This document shows positions 6,747 through 10,307 of a stretch of DNA of 10,307 bases, one piece after another. The notes under the pieces were generated by a model. The model was not told the DNA's origin. It saw nothing but the letters and a program-made list of their open reading frames with translations, and did no database searches. Each line of letters begins with the position of its first letter. Position 1 is the first letter of the stretch. The DNA lies in the NCBI GenBank assembly GCA_946480555.1, contig CAMLLE010000059.1, forward strand, positions 1 to 10,307, written 5' to 3'. The position numbers and the translations under genes are program-made. The DNA comes from an uncultured Verrucomicrobia subdivision 3 bacterium (GTDB lineage: Bacteria > Verrucomicrobiota > Verrucomicrobiae > Limisphaerales > CAMLLE01).

Positions 6747-7451
6747 CTACTTCACTTCGAGGACGAAATCGATGGTCGCCGCGCCATCCTTCACTTCGAC
6801 TTCTTTGTCCAGACCGGCCGGGGCCGCTTTGCGATGCAACGCGGTCACCGTGTATTTCCCGGGGGGGACGTCTTTGATCGTGAATTTGCCGTCCTTGTCG
6901 GTCACGGCGAAGTAGGGATGATCCACCACCGTCACCCAGGCGAACATCCACGGATGCACGTCGCATTGAAACTTCAGGAAATTCTCCGCCGCTGGGAAGC
7001 TAAACTGAAGGTCCGCGCCGCCCTGCATCTGCGCGTGATTCTCCTCCTTATTGCCGCTGCCCGCTGCGGGCTTGGTGTGGACGTTGTGCAACGCTGGATC
7101 GGAATTCTTCACGAGCAGCTTCTGGCCAGTCTGAACTGCCAAAATCTGCGGTGTGTAAAGGCAACCCTTCTGGTCGAGCACCGCCGGCTTGGCCGACGCA
7201 CCAGTCGATTTGCCGCTAATGCCTTTCAGAACCACGACCACGTCCGCGAGTTCCTTGTTCGGACCGACGACGAAAAACTTCGTGGTCGGGACGGTGGAGT
7301 GCATTTTGCCGCAGGTTGCGTCGTCCTTCAGCGGAGCGATCGGTTTCTCCGCGGGCGGATTGCCGGTCAGGGTCACGGTGCCGGAGATGTCTGCAGCCAT
7401 GCCCGTTGCAAGGCTGGCAGCCAAGGCCAAGAGAGAAGTCGATTTCATCAT
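6747..7451 (-). CDS. Secreted cupredoxin-like protein with carboxypeptidase-regulatory-like C-terminal domain
   Basis: A 234-residue predicted periplasmic protein. ATG codons at 7451 and 7448 are both plausible starts; a more upstream TTG is less likely. A signal peptide ends near MAA-DIS (about residue 20). The middle shows the copper-fold pattern NSDPALHNVH (116-125) and QCDVHPWM (162-169), so H122 or H125, C163, H166 and M169 are plausible type 1 copper ligands. FAVTDKDGKFTIKDVPPGKYTV (181-202) is a carboxypeptidase-regulatory-like beta repeat. C47 and C97 may form a disulfide. Related proteins are often annotated as plastocyanin-like or methylamine-utilisation-like, generally without a proven role. 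Next to an aa3-type oxidase it could carry electrons or copper to CuA, which is inference. It sits between a putative sigma operon and ctaA, with its own terminator. Confidence 0.85.
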   Translation of the reverse strand: MMKSTSLLALAASLATGMAADISGTVTLTGNPPAEKPIAPLKDDATCGKMHSTVPTTKFFVVGPNKELADVVVVLKGISGKSTGASAKPAVLDQKGCLYTPQILAVQTGQKLLVKNSDPALHNVHTKPAAGSGNKEENHAQMQGGADLQFSFPAAENFLKFQCDVHPWMFAWVTVVDHPYFAVTDKDGKFTIKDVPPGKYTVTALHRKAAPAGLDKEVEVKDGAATIDFVLEVK

Positions 7452-7478
7452 AATTGTAAGCTGGATCAAATGGTGCGC

Positions 7479-7502
7479 GAAAAACTACCACTCGCGTTTT
7501 TC
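7479..7502 (-). terminator. Possible weak terminator after the putative anti-sigma gene
   Basis: GAAAAAC (7479-7485) and GTTTTTC (7496-7502) form a 7-bp AT-rich stem with a 10-nt loop, 52 nt beyond the stop at 7555. A second, wider 7-bp inverted repeat (7489-7495 with 7544-7550) overlaps it. Neither is a strong terminator. A TACAAT box at 7453-7458 (minus) abuts the next gene's start but lacks a good -35. Confidence 0.3.
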
Positions 7503-7554
7503 CGGGGCAAGGGCATGGGCAAGGTTTCACGCGCGCTCATCCAGCGAGTGACCG

Positions 7555-8553
7555 TCACTTATCGCCTATGCTGCCAGGTTGATCGCTGCCAGCGCTTTGC
7601 GCCGGGCGCGGTTCCGCTTCGATCGGGATTGAACGGCTTTCCACCCGAATCGTTCCCACCACATTTGTTGACAGAACGGCCGGGCTCGCCGCGTCGCCGG
7701 AACCTTTCGATAGCGCGTTGGTCACCACCACCAAACGTCCCATGAACTCCAGCGGTTGGTTGAGGGTCAGGTTGGTTCCCGCCACGCGGAAGTTCTCGGC
7801 TTGAGACTGCGTCACTTCGGATTGAGCGGCGGGCGTTGCCGGAGTGGGAACTTCGCCGCCCTGAGTCACGGCTCCCAAGTTGTCCATGGACTGAACCGGT
7901 TCGTAAACCGAACCATCCGCGTCAACGATGCGAACTCCCGCAGCCGTCGGCATCAGGGTAAAGTTCGACAGCGCGCTAATATCGAATGTCTGAGCCGAGT
8001 TGGACACTCGGCGGAAGTAAAACCGAGCCTCATCGCTGGAAGCGAAGCTGTCATGGAATACCGTCCCCGCCGCAACGAGGCCTTTTGATTCGGGAAACGG
8101 CATCGTGGAATCCTGAACCGCTGATGAGAGCGTCAAGGAGGTGCTGCCGTTGTCCGATCCGCTCACCGCCGCTGGCGGAGGCGAAGCAGCTGGCGCGCGA
8201 AGTCGGCGCGCCCGGTCCAATTCAGGAAGGCTCTTCTCTTGTGCTGGAGCCGAAGCCATCTCCGTGGGAGCACTCTCGGCGAACGTTCCCGCAGATCGTC
8301 CCCGCTGCAACGCAGGGATGATGGACGCCAGCAAAATCACGAATGCGGCCGCAGCGCTGCTGGCGAAGATGAGCCGCCGCAGGTTGAAACGGCGCAAATT
8401 ACTGCCGCGTTCGCGAGCCCGACCAAGCTTGCGGACTTCGCCCTGCAACAACCGCCGGTTTGCTTGATGCAACGCGAACGGTTCTTTCGCGTCCTCGCGA
8501 CGTTTTTTTCCAAACGCGCGCAACAGCTTCTCAATTTTACGTTCCGGTTCCAT
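7555..8553 (-). CDS. Single-pass membrane protein, putative anti-sigma factor
   Basis: A 332-residue protein encoded 5 nt after the sigma factor stop. ATG 8553 is chosen because the longer open frame runs into the sigma gene. Residues 1-60 are a basic, charged cytoplasmic region (MEPERKIEKLLRAFGKKRRE at the start, with HQANRRLLQGEV at 29-40). One transmembrane helix spans about 61-82, followed by a roughly 250-residue Ala/Ser/Pro-rich periplasmic domain with little recognisable fold. The HxxxCxxC motif of classical zinc anti-sigma factors is absent. The N-in membrane topology and coupling to an ECF sigma gene are the main grounds for the anti-sigma call. The periplasmic part could sense envelope signals. 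Alternatively it is a membrane protein merely co-transcribed with the sigma factor. Confidence 0.7.
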   Translation of the reverse strand: MEPERKIEKLLRAFGKKRREDAKEPFALHQANRRLLQGEVRKLGRARERGSNLRRFNLRRLIFASSAAAAFVILLASIIPALQRGRSAGTFAESAPTEMASAPAQEKSLPELDRARRLRAPAASPPPAAVSGSDNGSTSLTLSSAVQDSTMPFPESKGLVAAGTVFHDSFASSDEARFYFRRVSNSAQTFDISALSNFTLMPTAAGVRIVDADGSVYEPVQSMDNLGAVTQGGEVPTPATPAAQSEVTQSQAENFRVAGTNLTLNQPLEFMGRLVVVTNALSKGSGDAASPAVLSTNVVGTIRVESRSIPIEAEPRPAQSAGSDQPGSIGDK

Positions 8554-8558
8554 TGCAG

Positions 8559-9179
8559 CTAAGAGTTGGACGGGAAAACGTCCCGCTGTTCCCGCGAAAA
8601 GATTTTCGACGCGATGGCCTCCAGACGGTCCAGGCATTTGCTCAGGCGAGAACTGACGGTCTTCACGTTCAGCTTCAACGCCGCGCTGATCTCGTCATAG
8701 CTAAGTTCGCCGAAGTAACGGAGCTCCACGATCTCGCGGCAGGGTTCGCCCAAGCGATCCAGAGCCGCACGGAGCAACTGCATCTGCTCGGAGTTCATCA
8801 GCAGTTCGTCTGGCAACGGCCATGGTGCAGCCGGGTCGAGCGTCAGTCCGGATTCCGGATCTTCGGCCTGGAGCGACGCTGGAGTCTGCCCACCGCCGCG
8901 TTTGGCGGCATTGCGTCGTTCTCGGAAGTCGCGCGCTTTGTTCGCTGCGATCCGGAATAGCCAGGTCTGGAACCGGCTATCGCCCTGGAAGGAATTCAAG
9001 TTTCGAACAACGGAGAGGAAGGTTTCCTGACAGATCTCCTCAGTGTCTTCATGCGTAAAATCAGCGCTGAGTTGAAACACGAAGCGACCGGTTGCCGCGT
9101 AATGCAGGTCGAACAATTCATCCCACGCATCCGCATCGCCTTTGCGGCAGCGCGCGAGCAATTCCGCTTCGGAAACCAT
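8559..9179 (-). CDS. ECF-type RNA polymerase sigma factor
   Basis: A 206-residue sigma-70 family protein that redirects RNA polymerase to a dedicated promoter set. Region 2 spans about residues 8-90, with DTEEICQETFLSVVRNLNSF (45-64) and FQTWLFRIAANKARDFRER (70-88) contacting core and the -10 element. Region 4 spans about 133-190, with the helix-turn-helix LSYDEISAALKLNVKTVSSRLSKCLDRL binding the -35 element. The acidic Pro-rich linker (98-125) is typical of ECF proteins, and no region 3 is present. The ATG at 9179 is the natural start. It is co-directional with, and 5 nt from, the putative anti-sigma gene, so the pair probably forms a regulatory unit. Its targets are not visible. Confidence 0.93.
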   Translation of the reverse strand: MVSEAELLARCRKGDADAWDELFDLHYAATGRFVFQLSADFTHEDTEEICQETFLSVVRNLNSFQGDSRFQTWLFRIAANKARDFRERRNAAKRGGGQTPASLQAEDPESGLTLDPAAPWPLPDELLMNSEQMQLLRAALDRLGEPCREIVELRYFGELSYDEISAALKLNVKTVSSRLSKCLDRLEAIASKIFSREQRDVFPSNS

Positions 9180-9488
9180 GAGCGAACCCTACGGGAATCC
9201 GAAGCCGTTGAACAGTGCTGGCGAGCGTTCCTCCTAATTGCAGGAGTGACGTATTGGATGAAGATTCTCCGTGTCTCACCGCCGCGCGCGGACGGTTCGT
9301 CGAACCGGCCTTCAGGATGCCGGACACAGCCGCCGCATGCGAAAGGGCTTTGCGCAAAGCTGGCTGAAACGGGATGAGTGGTCATTACAGGAGGCGTGGG
9401 TTTCAAAAATTCCAGTGCGACAAGATTCAACCATCCGCGGAGCCATTGTTGAAATACTTGTTTCGTGTGCATACGATAGGTTTTGCCT
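9180..9488. other. Divergent intergenic region between the sigma gene and oxyR
   Basis: No convincing gene is seen. The region contains an odd palindrome CGGTTCG-T-CGAACCG (9293-9307), a perfect 14-bp palindrome GCTTTGCGCAAAGC (9347-9360) and a small CTCCT/AGGAG stem (9231-9246). A 39-codon plus-strand frame (9258-9377) is preceded by AGGAG at 9242, but its Arg/Pro/Ser-rich composition looks non-coding. The oxyR promoter and OxyR-type site lie at its right end. No clear sigma-gene promoter was identified. Confidence 0.6.
9449..9477 (+). promoter_or_regulatory. Candidate oxyR promoter
   Basis: TTGAAA at 9449-9454 and TACGAT at 9472-9477 are separated by 17 bp. The expected transcription start, about 7 bp after the -10, is near 9484, only about 5 nt before the oxyR ATG. 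That would give a nearly leaderless mRNA, consistent with the lack of a good ribosome binding site. Confidence 0.45.
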
Positions 9489-9490
9489 AT
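9454..9490 (+). promoter_or_regulatory. Candidate OxyR binding site overlapping the oxyR start codon
   Basis: ATAG-N7-CTAT at 9476-9490 exactly matches half of the classical OxyR consensus. In the expected 11-bp phase upstream, ATAC (9454) and GTGT (9465) give a degenerate second half, so 13 of 16 tetranucleotide positions match. The site overlaps the -10 box and the start codon, which would suit autorepression. Confidence 0.5.
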
Positions 9491-10307
9491 GGAAATGCAT
9501 CAGCTGCGTTACGCTGTCGCGGTTGCCCGGACCGGGAACTTCTCCCGCGCGGCCGAGCAATGCCACGTTTCCCAGCCATCGCTCAGCCAGCAGATTCAAA
9601 AGCTGGAGGAGGAGCTCGGGGAGCGGCTGTTTGACCGCATGAAGCGTCAGGCGCGGCTGACCGGTTACGGGGAAATCTTCATGACGCGCGCGCGGCGAAT
9701 TCTCGACGAGGTGGAGCACGCGAAGCGCGAGGCAAACGACGCGAAGGAGCTTTTGCGCGGAACGCTCTGCATCGGCGTGCTGCCCACCATCGCGCCGTAC
9801 TTGTTGCCGGGCGTGCTGGCGGAGTTTGCCGACAAATTCCCCGGTGTGGAAGTTGTCGTGCAGGAAGACACCACGGGGCAGTTGCTGAAACATCTCGGTT
9901 CGTTCGACATCGATCTCGCCATTGCCAGCCCGCCTATCGCGAATCCCCATTTTGAGGTCAGTGCGTTGTTCTCGGAAGAGCTGCTGCTGGCGTTGCCCGC
10001 GGGCCATGCGCTGACTCGGAAGCAATCCATCACCGCCTCGGACCTGCACGCTGAGAAGTTGATCGTGATGAAGGAAGGCCACTGTCTGGGCGACCAGGTA
10101 CTGAGCTTCTGCGAACGTCGCGGCGTGCGTGCGGGGATCAGCTTTCGCAGCGCGCAGCTGGAGACAATCCAGTCGCTCGTGCGCGCCGGGCTCGGCATTT
10201 CGCTGGTGCCCGCGATGGCGGTGAATCGCGGCGATGCCGGCGCGCCTGAATATCGTTCGCTCGAGAATCCGAAGCCGACGCGAAAGCTGGTGACGCTCTG
10301 GCCCAAG
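9489..10307 (+). CDS. oxyR: OxyR-type LysR-family peroxide-responsive regulator, 3' end beyond window
   Basis: A LysR-family transcription factor with 273 codons visible; the C-terminus is cut by the window edge. The N-terminal helix-turn-helix is at about residues 18-38 (FSRAAEQCHVSQPSLSQQIQ), followed by the linker helix and a substrate-binding-like domain from about 91. The redox signature is GHCLGDQVLSFC, with cysteines at residues 199 and 208, and with T100, H198 and D202 as in E. coli OxyR numbering. These residues form the peroxide-sensing site and the disulfide that switches DNA binding. The ATG at 9489 reproduces the E. coli numbering; a second ATG at 9495 is possible. It is divergent from the sigma gene. 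Its targets, if local, lie beyond the right edge. Confidence 0.92.
   Translation, partial: MEMHQLRYAVAVARTGNFSRAAEQCHVSQPSLSQQIQKLEEELGERLFDRMKRQARLTGYGEIFMTRARRILDEVEHAKREANDAKELLRGTLCIGVLPTIAPYLLPGVLAEFADKFPGVEVVVQEDTTGQLLKHLGSFDIDLAIASPPIANPHFEVSALFSEELLLALPAGHALTRKQSITASDLHAEKLIVMKEGHCLGDQVLSFCERRGVRAGISFRSAQLETIQSLVRAGLGISLVPAMAVNRGDAGAPEYRSLENPKPTRKLVTLWPK

Noticed and set aside
6834..7745. 303-codon plus-strand frame opposite the cupredoxin-like gene
   Set aside because: It crosses a gene boundary and an intergenic gap on the other strand and has no domain signature.
9227..9236. Strong Shine-Dalgarno-like TAGGAGGAAC on the minus strand
   Set aside because: No ATG, GTG or TTG lies at a suitable distance downstream, and the sigma gene start is about 48 nt away.
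9312..10082. 256-codon minus-strand frame opposite oxyR
   Set aside because: The plus strand encodes an OxyR with exact C199/C208 placement; the minus frame is its shadow.
1..10307. CRISPR arrays, tRNA or rRNA genes, riboswitches, transposase genes
   Set aside because: No direct-repeat array, cloverleaf, rRNA-like segment, known riboswitch core or transposase motif was seen by reading both strands.

Overview
The window reads as a chromosomal segment of an aerobic, moderately GC-rich Gram-negative bacterium. The style fits Verrucomicrobiota (Limisphaerales/Pedosphaera-like): weak or absent Shine-Dalgarno sequences, a zinc-motif-free membrane partner behind an ECF sigma factor, small CxxC membrane proteins inside the oxidase operon, and a 'CCTCACCCCGGCC' type palindromic repeat. 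The taxon is inferred from these features and was not tested by a search.

Layout. Positions 1-6584 (minus strand) hold an aa3/caa3-type cytochrome c oxidase locus. In transcription order it is: ctaA (heme A synthase), ctaB (heme O synthase), a 130-bp gap, coxA (subunit I), coxC (subunit III), a subunit IV gene, two small membrane-protein genes, then coxB (subunit II), which runs off the left edge. Several junctions are tight: ATGA between ctaA and ctaB, GTGA between the two small genes, and 3-13 nt elsewhere. Positions 6585-6746 carry a perfect 15-bp-arm palindrome and a rho-independent terminator. Positions 6747-7451 (minus) encode a secreted cupredoxin-like protein with a carboxypeptidase-regulatory-like tail. 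Positions 7555-9179 (minus) encode an ECF sigma factor followed by a single-pass membrane protein, probably its anti-sigma factor. Positions 9180-9488 are a roughly 309-bp divergent intergenic region. From 9489 (plus) runs an OxyR-type LysR regulator, truncated by the right edge, whose two redox cysteines fall exactly at residues 199 and 208.

How the genes fit together. CtaB farnesylates heme B to heme O and CtaA oxidises heme O to heme A, which fills the two heme sites of CoxA. CoxA, CoxB, CoxC and subunit IV form the proton-pumping terminal oxidase. The small CxxC membrane protein directly ahead of coxB is a candidate copper or assembly factor, and the secreted cupredoxin-like protein is a candidate electron or copper carrier; both roles are inferences. 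The sigma/anti-sigma pair and OxyR point to envelope-stress and peroxide responses, but no direct regulatory link to the oxidase is visible.

Most notable points: (1) the K-channel lysine of CoxA is replaced by Ile in an ungapped register while the D-channel residues and the HPEVY glutamate are kept; (2) CoxC has a roughly 95-residue His-containing insert predicted on the periplasmic side; (3) two uncharacterised small membrane proteins are translationally coupled inside the oxidase operon; (4) an ATAG-N7-CTAT OxyR-type site overlaps the oxyR start codon.
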